Assembly (NCBI RefSeq): GCF_965219715.1
Contig: NZ_OZ244785.1
Span: 1,178,001-1,242,000 of the forward strand
Source of the DNA: Bacterioplanoides sp965219715
GTDB taxonomy: Bacteria > Pseudomonadota > Gammaproteobacteria > Pseudomonadales > Oceanobacteraceae
Reading direction: 5' to 3'
Length of the DNA stretch: 64,000 nucleotides
In this document: piece after piece, positions 37,250 through 46,033 of the stretch
How positions within the stretch are numbered: the first letter of the stretch is position 1
Layout: each line of letters starts with the position of its first letter
The notes under the pieces: model-generated
What the model was told of the DNA's origin: nothing
Database searches by the model: none
What the model saw: only the letters and a program-made list of their open reading frames with translations
Program-made: the position numbers and the translations under genes

Positions 37250-39181
37250 TCAGCTCTCCATTCCAAACCGACCGCGCTGTGCAATAGCGCCTTCCAACAG
37301 CTCGATAAAGGCATCGATACTCATTACGCCCAGGTCTTCACCTTTACGCGTACGGACAGCTACGGTGTTTGCTTCTACTTCTTTATCCCCCACCACTAAC
37401 AGGTAAGGTACCTTGTGCAAAGTGTGCTCGCGGATTTTAAAGCCGATCTTCTCGTTTCTCAAGTCCGCTTGGGCACGGAATCCGCGTGATTTCAGGCTTT
37501 CTGCCAATTTTTCGCAATATTCGCTCTGATTATCGGTGATATTCAGTACCGAAACCTGCTGTGGAGCCAACCAAGGTGGCATAGCACCAGCGTAATGTTC
37601 GATCAGAATACCCACGAAACGCTCGAAAGAACCCAGAATAGCACGGTGCAACATCACCGGCGTTTTGCGCTCGCCATCTTCGTCAACAAACTGTGCACCC
37701 AAACGGCCCGGCAACATAAAGTCGAGCTGCAAAGTGCCGCACTGCCAAACACGATTCAGACAGTCGCGCAGGGAGAATTCGATTTTAGGACCATAGAAGG
37801 CACCTTCACCAGGCTGTAACTCCCAGTCAAGACCAGCATCGTTTAAGGCATCTTCCAACGCAGCTTCAGCCAGATCCCATTGTTCATCTTCACCGATACG
37901 GCCTTCCGGACGAGTCGACAGCTTCATTTCAACGGCGTCGAAACCGAAATCTTTATATACATCAAGAGTCAGCTTAATAAAGTCAGAGGCTTCCTGACGG
38001 ATCTGATTTTCAGAAACGAAAATATGAGCATCATCCTGAGTAAAGCCACGTACACGCATAATGCCGTGCAGTGCACCAGACGGCTCATTACGGTGACAAC
38101 AACCAAATTCCGCTAAACGCAACGGCAGATCACGGTAACTCTTCAGACCCTGATTAAATACCTGGATATGACCCGGGCAGTTCATCGGTTTTACCGCATA
38201 AGTGCGCTTTTCTGACTCAGTGGTGAACATCGCATCGGAATAGTGTTCCCAGTGACCAGACTTCTCCCACAATGCACGATCCACAACCTGCGGGGTTTTA
38301 ATTTCTTTATAACCGGCATCGTTCTGAACTTTACGCATGTATTGTTCAAGCACCTGATACATGGTCCAGCCATTCGGATGCCAGAACACCATACCCGGCG
38401 CTTCTTCCTGCAGGTGGAACAGATCCAGCTGCTTCGCCAGTTTACGGTGGTCACGCTTCTCAGCTTCTTCCAGACGAGTCAGATAGGCTTTCTGCTCTTT
38501 TTTGTCGTTCCAGGCAGTGCCGTAAATACGTTGCAGCTGCTGGTTATTGGCATCACCACGCCAGTAAGCACCGGATACACGCATCAGTTTAAATACGCGT
38601 AATACACGGGTGTTAGGAACGTGTGGGCCACGACACATGTCGATGTATTCTTCGTGGTGGTACAGACCCACCTCGGTTTCGCCACTTTCAATCAGGTTAT
38701 CGATCAGTTCGACTTTATAGTCTTCCTGGCGATCAACAAAGATTCGACGCGCCTCTTTAATAGGCGTCATTTTTTTAACAACGTCGTAGTCTTTTTTGAT
38801 CAGCTCTTTAATGCGCTTTTCAATATCGGCCACATCTTCCGGCGTAAATGGACGCTCAAAATCGATGTCGTAATAAAAGCCATCATCAATCACAGGACCA
38901 ATCGCCATTTTGGCGTGCGGGTGTAATTGTTTAACCGCATGACCAACCAGGTGAGCAAAGGAGTGACGAATCACTTCCAGACCTTCCTCATCACGCCCGG
39001 TAATCAGGGTGATATCAGAATCCTCAGAGATCAGCTCACAAGCATCAACCAGCTTGCCATTAATACGACCACATACAGTCGCTTTCGCCAGGCCAGGACC
39101 GATATCTTCGGCCACTTGCATTAAAGTAACGGGTTGGTCGAACTCACGTTTCGAACCATCAGGGAGAGTAATTACAGGCAT
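37250..39181 (-). CDS. thrS: Threonyl-tRNA synthetase
   Basis: A 643-residue ThrRS of normal length: N-terminal TGS domain (MPVITLPDGSKREFDQP), the SAD editing domain with HxxxH (HSFAHLVGHAV), the class II core with PMNCPGHIQVF and the Zn ligands, and the anticodon-binding domain (DLRNEKIGFKIREH). It charges tRNA-Thr and hydrolyses Ser-tRNA-Thr. GGATAGG precedes the ATG. The stop lies 3 bases before the infC start codon, so translation is coupled. A hairpin that mimics a Thr anticodon arm lies 21-41 bases upstream of the start. Confidence 0.96.
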   Translation of the reverse strand: MPVITLPDGSKREFDQPVTLMQVAEDIGPGLAKATVCGRINGKLVDACELISEDSDITLITGRDEEGLEVIRHSFAHLVGHAVKQLHPHAKMAIGPVIDDGFYYDIDFERPFTPEDVADIEKRIKELIKKDYDVVKKMTPIKEARRIFVDRQEDYKVELIDNLIESGETEVGLYHHEEYIDMCRGPHVPNTRVLRVFKLMRVSGAYWRGDANNQQLQRIYGTAWNDKKEQKAYLTRLEEAEKRDHRKLAKQLDLFHLQEEAPGMVFWHPNGWTMYQVLEQYMRKVQNDAGYKEIKTPQVVDRALWEKSGHWEHYSDAMFTTESEKRTYAVKPMNCPGHIQVFNQGLKSYRDLPLRLAEFGCCHRNEPSGALHGIMRVRGFTQDDAHIFVSENQIRQEASDFIKLTLDVYKDFGFDAVEMKLSTRPEGRIGEDEQWDLAEAALEDALNDAGLDWELQPGEGAFYGPKIEFSLRDCLNRVWQCGTLQLDFMLPGRLGAQFVDEDGERKTPVMLHRAILGSFERFVGILIEHYAGAMPPWLAPQQVSVLNITDNQSEYCEKLAESLKSRGFRAQADLRNEKIGFKIREHTLHKVPYLLVVGDKEVEANTVAVRTRKGEDLGVMSIDAFIELLEGAIAQRGRFGMES

Positions 39182-39201
39182 GAACCTATCCTTTCGCAGT
39201 G

Positions 39202-39222
39202 GTGGCCCCTACCAAAGGCCAC
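39202..39222 (-). promoter_or_regulatory. Hairpin mimicking the tRNA-Thr anticodon arm, thrS operator candidate
   Basis: The transcript reads GUGGCC, then UUUGGUAGG, then GGCCAC: a 6-bp perfect stem. If the outer U-G of the loop pairs, the 7-base loop is UU-GGU-AG, which puts U at position 33, GGU (a Thr anticodon) at 34-36 and A at 37. It lies just upstream of the thrS ribosome binding site. In E. coli ThrRS represses its own mRNA by binding such an anticodon-like hairpin in the leader. The loop match is seen directly; the function is inferred. Confidence 0.5.
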
Positions 39223-39820
39223 ATGTGAAACACAAAATTTAGATCCCGAATTCCTGCTTCCGCATACGTGGCGGTAAACATGGCGAATTCAGGCTAAGAC
39301 AAAGAGCGCAACAGGGTATCTGGAACCTCCGTCTCTGTCTACTGATTGCGGCATCAGGATCAGTGAACCCGCTCTCTGGGCCACTTCACTCATTCCGTAA
39401 ACTCCAGACACGGGATTTTGCACCAGAAATAAATTAATAATTTCCTGACCACACAATCATCAGATACATTTTTTTACATGTCTTTCCAAGATATTTTGAC
39501 TTCGTTCCTTCTATTCCATTTTGAACAACAATAGATTTGAATATCCATTCAATGAGAAGACAACGGGGACAATTTGACTTATATTTTCCCTTTATATTCA
39601 TAGACTTATCAACCAGCCACAAAAAATAGACCCTATACGTAAGTATTAATACCTATCTCTTAACAAGCATTCATTATTTACACGCCTGCAGAAAGCACCA
39701 ATAGTAAACACCCCAAAAAAAACGGACTGGCCATTTAGTCAAAAAACTGTAATGTAACGCCGGATTTCACAGGAATAACACCCTGTTCCTGCGACAAGAA
39801 TTACAACAAGGTATGAACAT
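39223..39820. promoter_or_regulatory. Long divergent intergenic region between thrS and porin
   Basis: About 600 bp without a convincing gene; the one 62-codon frame on the minus strand (39434-39622) lacks any protein character. The half nearest the porin is AT-rich and presumably carries its promoter. A 6-bp hairpin, CAGGAA (39770-39775) with TTCCTG (39786-39791), lies in the expected porin leader. Nothing else recognised. Confidence 0.4.
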
Positions 39821-41008
39821 ATGTCTTATAAAACTCCACTGGCAATTGCCGTGGCAGCTGCCGCCTTATCCTCTCAAGCAGTTGCAGCCCCAAGCGTTAA
39901 CTTCTATGGCTTTGTAGATATCGGTCTGGAGTCTTACTCCAGCAGTGCAAAAAATGGCACTGACGTATTCGCAAACGGTGGTTCAGATGATCCAAACAAC
40001 AAAGCTAACCGCAACACAGACGATCGCGAATTTGCATTGGCAAACGGCGTTCAATCACGTCTGGGCGTAAAAGGCGAAGAAGAGCTGGATGATGGCTGGG
40101 TAGCTAAATACCGCGTTGAAGCTCGTATTAACGTATTGGACGATGGCGGCAGCTTTGCACGTACTCGCCTGGGTTGGTTCGGCATGTCTAAGGGCGATCA
40201 CCACATTAAAGTTGGCGCTCAATGGTCTCCATTCTTTGAATACAGCGCATGGAACACTCACCGCAATGAAGTTCAGGGTGTTGGCTCTTACTTCTACATC
40301 ACTTCTCTGATGCCAGGATCTGTTGGCTACGGATACCGTAACGACAGTACCGTTAACTACACCTTTGGTGGTGGCGGTTTCTCTACCAGCCCATTCACTG
40401 CAACCGTTGCACTGCACATTGCAGAAGATGGCCGTGAGACTACAGTAGACGCCAAACCAGTAACAGCTGGCGGCAACCCGGTTCTTGTTGATGGCGAGCC
40501 ATTAACTCAGGGCGGCAGCAAAAAATTACTGAACGACAGTGGCGTTACAGCTGTAACTTTGGGTGGTGCAGCGACCTTCGGCGGCCTGACCCTGAACGCA
40601 GTTGGTATTAAGTCTATTGTTAAAGAAAGCCGTGCAGCTAAAGATGCAAACATCGATGTTGCAGCACCAATGATCTACAGCCTGGGCGCTAAATACGTCG
40701 TTAACGATGCACTGGACTTTGGCTTTGCACACCGTGTTGCCGATCGCGATACCGGTAAAGATGACGGCCGTACTTCGACCACCCTGGCAGCAACCTTCAA
40801 AACCAGCGAAAAGCTGACTCTGAACCTGGGCTATGCAGTGGGTGAAGATGACGATAAAACTCAGCGTCAGCTGGATGGCAACGTGTTCGGCAGCGCATAC
40901 TACAAGCTGAGTGGCAATCGCTTGGCAGGCTTTGAGTTTGAAGAAGCAGATTACGGTAAAGACGGTAAAACACAGGCTTTCCTTGTTAGCCTGCGTCAAA
41001 GCTTCTGA
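39821..41008 (+). CDS. Outer membrane porin
   Basis: A 395-residue general porin. Signal peptide with cleavage after SSQAVAA (residues 17-23), then VNFYGFVDIGLE, the usual first strand of Gram-negative trimeric porins. GVKGEEELDDGWVAKYRVEA matches the porin pattern, and the protein ends in a beta strand with terminal Phe (LVSLRQSF), the signal for the BAM complex. It probably forms a 16-strand channel for small solutes; specificity unknown. Codon bias suggests strong expression. AAGG lies 8 bases before the ATG and a very strong terminator follows. Confidence 0.88.
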   Translation: MSYKTPLAIAVAAAALSSQAVAAPSVNFYGFVDIGLESYSSSAKNGTDVFANGGSDDPNNKANRNTDDREFALANGVQSRLGVKGEEELDDGWVAKYRVEARINVLDDGGSFARTRLGWFGMSKGDHHIKVGAQWSPFFEYSAWNTHRNEVQGVGSYFYITSLMPGSVGYGYRNDSTVNYTFGGGGFSTSPFTATVALHIAEDGRETTVDAKPVTAGGNPVLVDGEPLTQGGSKKLLNDSGVTAVTLGGAATFGGLTLNAVGIKSIVKESRAAKDANIDVAAPMIYSLGAKYVVNDALDFGFAHRVADRDTGKDDGRTSTTLAATFKTSEKLTLNLGYAVGEDDDKTQRQLDGNVFGSAYYKLSGNRLAGFEFEEADYGKDGKTQAFLVSLRQSF

Positions 41009-41041
41009 TTAGTCGTTTAACGATTTAAATCAGACAAAAGG

Positions 41042-41079
41042 AAAAAGCCCGATCAGAAGCATTTCTGATCGGGCTTTTT
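41042..41079. terminator. Strong bidirectional terminator between porin and rluB
   Basis: A 17-bp perfect stem, AAAAAGCCCGATCAGAA (41042-41058) with its complement at 41063-41079, around the 4-base loop GCAT. A-tracts and T-tracts flank it on both sides, so it can serve the porin gene on the plus strand and rluB on the minus strand. Confidence 0.93.
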
Positions 41080-41100
41080 TTATTTTTTATAATTGAAAAA

Positions 41101-41937
41101 TCAGCCTTTCTTGCGTTTCTCTGCAGATTGGCGAATTTTCTGACGTTTTTGCTGACGCACAAACTGCTCTTTTTCTTTACCAATAAGACGCTTGGTACGC
41201 TTACGCGCCTGGCCAACCAAATCGGCAAGGTCATTCACTTCACGCTGCTTCAGCTCCACCCAGGTACCAACCGGAATATTCGCCGGCATAAAAATACAGC
41301 CATAACGCACACGCTTCAGACGGCTGACTTCAACGCCCTGGCTTTCCCATAAGCGACGTACTTCACGATTCCGGCCTTCCATCACAACCACGTGATACCA
41401 CTTGTTCTGACCTTCGCCATCAAAAAACTGTACATCGGTAAAACGGGCCGGACCATCTTCCAGCATCACACCCTCTTTCAGACGCTCAATCATGGCTTCA
41501 TCAACATCACCACGAACCCGAACGGCGTATTCACGATCGATTTCCGAAGACGGGTGCATCAGCTTATTCGCCAGATCACCGTCGGTAGTGAATAACAATA
41601 AACCACTGGTATTAATGTCCAGTCGGCCAACGTTAATCCAGCGCTCATTTTTGGTTTTTGGCAGATGATCAAAAACGGTTGGGCGACCTTCCGGATCATT
41701 GCGTGAACATACTTCACCAACAGGCTTGTTGTACGCCAGCACCCGACGCGTGCGACCCACTTCTTCCAGTTTAATCGGGCGACCGCTTACCCGAACGTCA
41801 TCAAGACGATGCGCACGATCACCTAACGTCGCTTTTTCACCATTAACGGTCACCTTGCCTTCGGCAATCCAACGCTCAGCCTCACGGCGTGATGCAACAC
41901 CCGCCTGGGCCAGTAATTTCTGAATACGTTCTCTCAT
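41101..41937 (-). CDS. rluB: 23S rRNA pseudouridine synthase RluB
   Basis: A 278-residue RsuA/RluB-type pseudouridine synthase. An N-terminal S4 domain (MRERIQKLLAQAGVASRREA) is followed by the catalytic GRLDINTSGLLLFTTDGDLA with the active Asp, and a Lys/Arg-rich tail. RluB modifies position 2605 of 23S rRNA (E. coli numbering). It is last in the scpA-scpB-rluB cluster, an arrangement widespread in gammaproteobacteria, 50 bp after scpB. Confidence 0.92.
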   Translation of the reverse strand: MRERIQKLLAQAGVASRREAERWIAEGKVTVNGEKATLGDRAHRLDDVRVSGRPIKLEEVGRTRRVLAYNKPVGEVCSRNDPEGRPTVFDHLPKTKNERWINVGRLDINTSGLLLFTTDGDLANKLMHPSSEIDREYAVRVRGDVDEAMIERLKEGVMLEDGPARFTDVQFFDGEGQNKWYHVVVMEGRNREVRRLWESQGVEVSRLKRVRYGCIFMPANIPVGTWVELKQREVNDLADLVGQARKRTKRLIGKEKEQFVRQQKRQKIRQSAEKRKKG

Positions 41938-41987
41938 AATATCTCTTCTTTAAAATTCGTTTTGCCGCAGCGATTGTTTTGCCAGCA

Positions 41988-43583
41988 TCAGCCAAACAAG
42001 CTAGGCCCAGAAGGCGATTGATCGCCTTCGTCGTCTTCATTCTGTTCTGCCGGGCTCGGTTCTTCCTGAGAAGGCTCTGACATTTCTCGCAGCAACTCGG
42101 CCTCTGCCCTGGCTTCCGCTTCCAATTGTTCCTGCTCGCGATTCAATTGCTCAGCCATTTGCTGTTCTTGCCGCTCTAGCTGTTCTGCTTCCAGTAACTC
42201 TTGTTCAGCTTGTTGCTCCGCTTCCAACCGTTCCTGTTCAAGCTTTTGCTGCAACAGGCGTTCCTGCTCTTCAGCTTCAAGCAGTTCTTTTTCAGCACGA
42301 GCTTCCGCAGCCAGTATCTCGTCTTCTTCGGCGACAACGTCTGAATGAGATTCAACGATGACAGGCTCTTCCGGTTCAAACACCTGCGTCTCAACCATTT
42401 CAGGGTCAAACATTTCTGGGGCAAACGCCTGGTCGGCGGATAATTCTTCTTGAGCTTGCGCCGCCTGTTCAGCAGCGATTTCAGCCATTAACCTGTCTTT
42501 AATCGCCTGCTGCTCTGCCAGTAAACGCGCACGCTGGGCATCTTCCAGTGTTTTCGGAACGTCGGCCGTTTCCTGGGAAGCGCCGTTATGATCCACGGCC
42601 TGGTCTGTAAAATCCGCGACCTGCAACTCGGGAGGTTGTTCTTCATCGACTAGTGTTACCGATCCACCTTCTCTGTCGGCGACATCCATCTCAGTACCAG
42701 CATCAACCTCAGCCAAAACCTCAGGCGCCTGCCCTTCACTCAATGCTTGCTGCTCATCGACCAGGTCACTGAGGTCGCGATCCTTCTCGACAGTTTCCAG
42801 ACGCTTGAGCAAGTCACCCAGATCACGAGGTTTGTTCTGGCCGCCTTCCTCGTCGTCTTCATCATCCGGTCGGGCAAACACGTTAGCCTCAACCCGATCA
42901 ACCAGAGCAGCGGCCTTAGCCAGATCCTCTTCTGTGGCATCCAGTACACTGGCACCCCGCTCTTCAACATCTTCTTCTGAGGTGAAGTCGTATTCTTTAG
43001 GTGTTTCTTTACGTGCTTCAGCATCTTCACCCAACTCAAGCTTGCGATTGGTATCTTCAAGCTCGCGGATTTCCATCAGGCTCGGCAAATCTTCCAGAGT
43101 TTTTAAGCCAAAATAATCGAGAAATTCTTTAGTTGTGGCGTACATGGCGGGACGACCCGGCACATCCCGGTAACCCACAATACGAACCCAATCGCGTTCG
43201 ATCAGGGTTTTCATCATCTGCGAGCTGACCACGACACCACGAACATCTTCAATGTCACCACGGGTGATTGGCTGGCGATACGCAATCAGAGCCAGAGTCT
43301 CTAACAACGCCCGGGAATAACGCTGAGGGCGCTCATCCCAAAGACGTCCGACCCAGGGCGCCACTTCAGTACGCACCTGTAAACGATAGCCGGTGGCCAC
43401 TTCAATCAGTTCAATACCACGACCCAACAGGTCCTGTTTGATTTCAGTGAGTGCTTGTTTCAGCTCGGTGCTTTTGGGTTGTTCATGATCATCGAACAGT
43501 GACTGCATGCGCTCCAGCGACACAGGGCCGCCAGCCGCCATCAATACAGCTTCAAGAATGTTTTTTAATGCGGGCCTGCTCAT
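41988..43583 (-). CDS. scpB: Segregation and condensation protein B with a long acidic C-terminal extension
   Basis: A 531-residue ScpB, about two and a half times the usual length of about 200. Residues 1-185 are the normal tandem winged-helix ScpB (YSRALLETLALIAYRQPITR, GDIEDVRGV, PGRPAMYATTKEFLDYFGL). The remaining 345 residues are low-complexity, Glu/Gln/Ala-rich and probably form a long coiled coil between about 430 and 515 (repeated EAEQ, ERLEAEQ, ELLEAEQ), with an acidic tail. ScpB binds ScpA and Smc in the condensin complex. The reading frame is intact, so the extension is real. It lies 61 bp after scpA. Confidence 0.9.
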   Translation of the reverse strand: MSRPALKNILEAVLMAAGGPVSLERMQSLFDDHEQPKSTELKQALTEIKQDLLGRGIELIEVATGYRLQVRTEVAPWVGRLWDERPQRYSRALLETLALIAYRQPITRGDIEDVRGVVVSSQMMKTLIERDWVRIVGYRDVPGRPAMYATTKEFLDYFGLKTLEDLPSLMEIRELEDTNRKLELGEDAEARKETPKEYDFTSEEDVEERGASVLDATEEDLAKAAALVDRVEANVFARPDDEDDEEGGQNKPRDLGDLLKRLETVEKDRDLSDLVDEQQALSEGQAPEVLAEVDAGTEMDVADREGGSVTLVDEEQPPELQVADFTDQAVDHNGASQETADVPKTLEDAQRARLLAEQQAIKDRLMAEIAAEQAAQAQEELSADQAFAPEMFDPEMVETQVFEPEEPVIVESHSDVVAEEDEILAAEARAEKELLEAEEQERLLQQKLEQERLEAEQQAEQELLEAEQLERQEQQMAEQLNREQEQLEAEARAEAELLREMSEPSQEEPSPAEQNEDDEGDQSPSGPSLFG

Positions 43584-43644
43584 AAAAAAGCGTCCATAAA
43601 GAGTGTCTCACGACGGTCTTATTTAACGGGATTCAGATCAACGA

Positions 43645-44556
43645 TCAGCTGACGGCGTCGTCTGCATCATCCCGGGCCTGACGGTGTGGGCTGATCGCCT
43701 CACGGGTTTTTACATGGATAGGACCAAAGGTATCCTGCTGAACGATATCGATCAGCGATTCCTTCACCAGTTCCAGAATAGCGAGGAACGTCACCACCAC
43801 GCCAAGTTTACCTTCTTCCGGCTCAAACAGGGACTTAAATGTGGTGAAATGCCCTGCTCTTAACTTATCCAGCACCTGGGACATACGCTCCCGGGTGGAT
43901 AATTGCTCACGCTGAATTTCGTGATGTTCAAAGCGCTCTGCACGACGCAGTACCGCAGCAAATGCCAGCATGATTTCCTGCATATCAACGTCAGGATGAA
44001 TACGCTCCTGAATACGCTCTGGCGCATCAACATCCGGCAGAAAAACATCACGTTCAAGCCGTGGCAATTCATCTAGGTTTTCGGCTGCGGTTTTAAACCG
44101 TTCGTATTCCTGCAAACGACGAATCAGCTCGGCACGAGGATCTTCCTCCTCTTCGCCGTCCGCTTCCTTATTGCGCGGCAACAGCATACGGCTTTTGATT
44201 TCTGCCAGCATAGCTGCCATCACCAGGTATTCGCCGGCAACTTCCAGTTGCAGCGCTTTCATCATGTCGATGTATTCCAAATACTGCTCAACAATCTCCG
44301 ACACATTAATCTCGAGAATATCGAGGTTTTGCTTACGAATCAGGTACAGTAACAGGTCAAGCGGGCCTTCGAACTGCTCCAGGATTACTTCCAAAGCGTC
44401 TGGTGGAATATACAGATCCAGCGGCAGCTGGGTCATGGGTTCGCCCTGAACCAGAGCAAATGGCATTTCCTGCTGAGGATTCTGTCCCACGGCCAGATCA
44501 GGCGCAGTTTCCTGGCCGTTTTCCGGTTGATCGTTAGTGGTCACAGATTCAGACAT
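43645..44556 (-). CDS. scpA: Segregation and condensation protein A (kleisin)
   Basis: A 303-residue ScpA. After an N-terminal leader of about 55 residues comes the family core VILEQFEGPLDLLLYLIRKQ, then LDILEINVSEIVEQYLEYID and MAAMLAEIKSRMLLP, and the C-terminal winged-helix region (VVTFLAILELVKE). It is the kleisin bridge of the Smc-ScpAB condensin in chromosome organisation. First gene of the scpA-scpB-rluB group; divergent from the racemase-like gene. Confidence 0.92.
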   Translation of the reverse strand: MSESVTTNDQPENGQETAPDLAVGQNPQQEMPFALVQGEPMTQLPLDLYIPPDALEVILEQFEGPLDLLLYLIRKQNLDILEINVSEIVEQYLEYIDMMKALQLEVAGEYLVMAAMLAEIKSRMLLPRNKEADGEEEEDPRAELIRRLQEYERFKTAAENLDELPRLERDVFLPDVDAPERIQERIHPDVDMQEIMLAFAAVLRRAERFEHHEIQREQLSTRERMSQVLDKLRAGHFTTFKSLFEPEEGKLGVVVTFLAILELVKESLIDIVQQDTFGPIHVKTREAISPHRQARDDADDAVS

Positions 44557-44714
44557 AAAAGCGTGGTTTCAGCAAAACAAGGAGGCAATATCAAAAACAG
44601 CCGCTAGCTTACTGGTTTTAGACAAAAAATGCTGCTGAAAGTTATCGCAGAATGGCACTCAACCCAGCATTATGGTACAAACGTACAACTAAAATAATAA
44701 GACGACTCCACTTC

Positions 44715-45998
44715 ATGCACACTGCGGAAACTTTAATGAGCGATCTCTACTTCCAGGACATGACCAATACGCTGCAACAAGCGGGCATCAGCCACCCAAC
44801 ACTGGTCATTGATAAGCAGCGCCTGGATCGCAATATTGACCATGTACTGGAAGCGATTAACCGCGGTTTCAGCTACCGTATCGTTGCCAAATCTCTGCCA
44901 TCTATCCCGCTGTTGCAATACATCATGCGTCGTACTGGCAGTAATCGCTTGATGAGCTTCCACGTTCCGTTTCTGATCCACGTGGTTGAGCATATTCCGC
45001 AGGCCGATATTCTGATGGGCAAACCTATGCCGATGGCTGCTGTACGTCACTTCTACCAGTGGCTTGGGCAAAATCAATCCACCTTTAAAGCAGCGAACCA
45101 ATTGCAATGGCTGGTTGATAGCAAAGAGCGGCTTCTGGAGTATCGCGATTTTGCTGAACAACAGGGGTTACAACTGCGCATCAACCTGGAAATCAACGTC
45201 GGGCTCAATCGTGGCGGCTTCAGCGACCATGACGAATTTGCACAAAGTCTAAAATTAATTCATGCCAGCCCCAACCTGACACTCTCCGGTATGATGGGTT
45301 ATGAAGCCCACGTAACTAAAATTCCTGCAATCGCAGGAGGGCACAAAAAAGCCTTCCGCCTGGCGATGAAACGCTATCAGGAATTTACCGATCTGATCCG
45401 TAACACACTCGGCGACGATGCACTAAAACGATTGTGCTTAAACGCGGGCGGCAGCAGCACTTACCCTCTGTATCAACAACCGGGCCTAGTGAACGAAATT
45501 GCCACCGCATCGGCATTGGTAAAACCCACTGACTTCGATGTATTTACTCTCGATCACCACCAGCCTGCTTGCTACATCGCAGCTCCGGTATTAAAAGATA
45601 TCAGTAATCCAGAAATTCCGATGGCAACAGGTCTGTCGTCGTTGTTGCGCCGTATTGGTAAGCTGCCAAAGCGCGGTTTATTTATTTATGGTGGTAATTG
45701 GCTGGCATCACCGTGTTATCCAAAAGGCAGCGTACGCTCCAATATTCTCGGTCATTCGAGCAATCAGGAACTTTACGAAGTAGCTGCTGAGCACTCGATT
45801 CGACGCGAAGATTTTATGTTTTTCCGACCAACACAAAGCGAAGCCGTATTTTTGCAATTTGGCGATATCGCAGTGATGGATCAGGGAGAAATCAGTGAGT
45901 ACTGGCCGGTATTTAACTACCCACAAGTTAACTATCCGGAAAAGATTTCGAACGACGCCAAACCAACGACATCAACAGTTTCTATAAAACAACAATAA
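44715..45998 (+). CDS. Alanine-racemase-fold PLP enzyme (D-threonine aldolase / D-serine dehydratase-like)
   Basis: A protein of about 427 residues. I took the ATG at 44715; a second ATG at 44736 (MSDLYFQD) is equally possible, and a longer frame begins at 44652. The N-terminal TIM-barrel is of alanine-racemase type with the PLP lysine in YRIVAKS (K59 from 44715). LRINLEINVGLNRGG and LNAGGSSTYPLY are phosphate- and metal-site-like stretches of the DSD1/D-threonine aldolase branch. It likely acts on a D- or beta-hydroxy amino acid. A DUF819 permease and an SDR follow at 35 and 22 bp, suggesting one operon for uptake and conversion of such a compound. The substrate is unknown. Confidence 0.7.
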   Translation: MHTAETLMSDLYFQDMTNTLQQAGISHPTLVIDKQRLDRNIDHVLEAINRGFSYRIVAKSLPSIPLLQYIMRRTGSNRLMSFHVPFLIHVVEHIPQADILMGKPMPMAAVRHFYQWLGQNQSTFKAANQLQWLVDSKERLLEYRDFAEQQGLQLRINLEINVGLNRGGFSDHDEFAQSLKLIHASPNLTLSGMMGYEAHVTKIPAIAGGHKKAFRLAMKRYQEFTDLIRNTLGDDALKRLCLNAGGSSTYPLYQQPGLVNEIATASALVKPTDFDVFTLDHHQPACYIAAPVLKDISNPEIPMATGLSSLLRRIGKLPKRGLFIYGGNWLASPCYPKGSVRSNILGHSSNQELYEVAAEHSIRREDFMFFRPTQSEAVFLQFGDIAVMDQGEISEYWPVFNYPQVNYPEKISNDAKPTTSTVSIKQQ

Positions 45999-46033
45999 TA
46001 ATTAACAACAACGATTAACCGAGGATATCTAAC

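Noticed and set aside
39434..39622. 62-codon frame on the minus strand upstream of the porin
   Set aside because: AT-rich spacer, no ribosome binding site, no recognisable sequence character.
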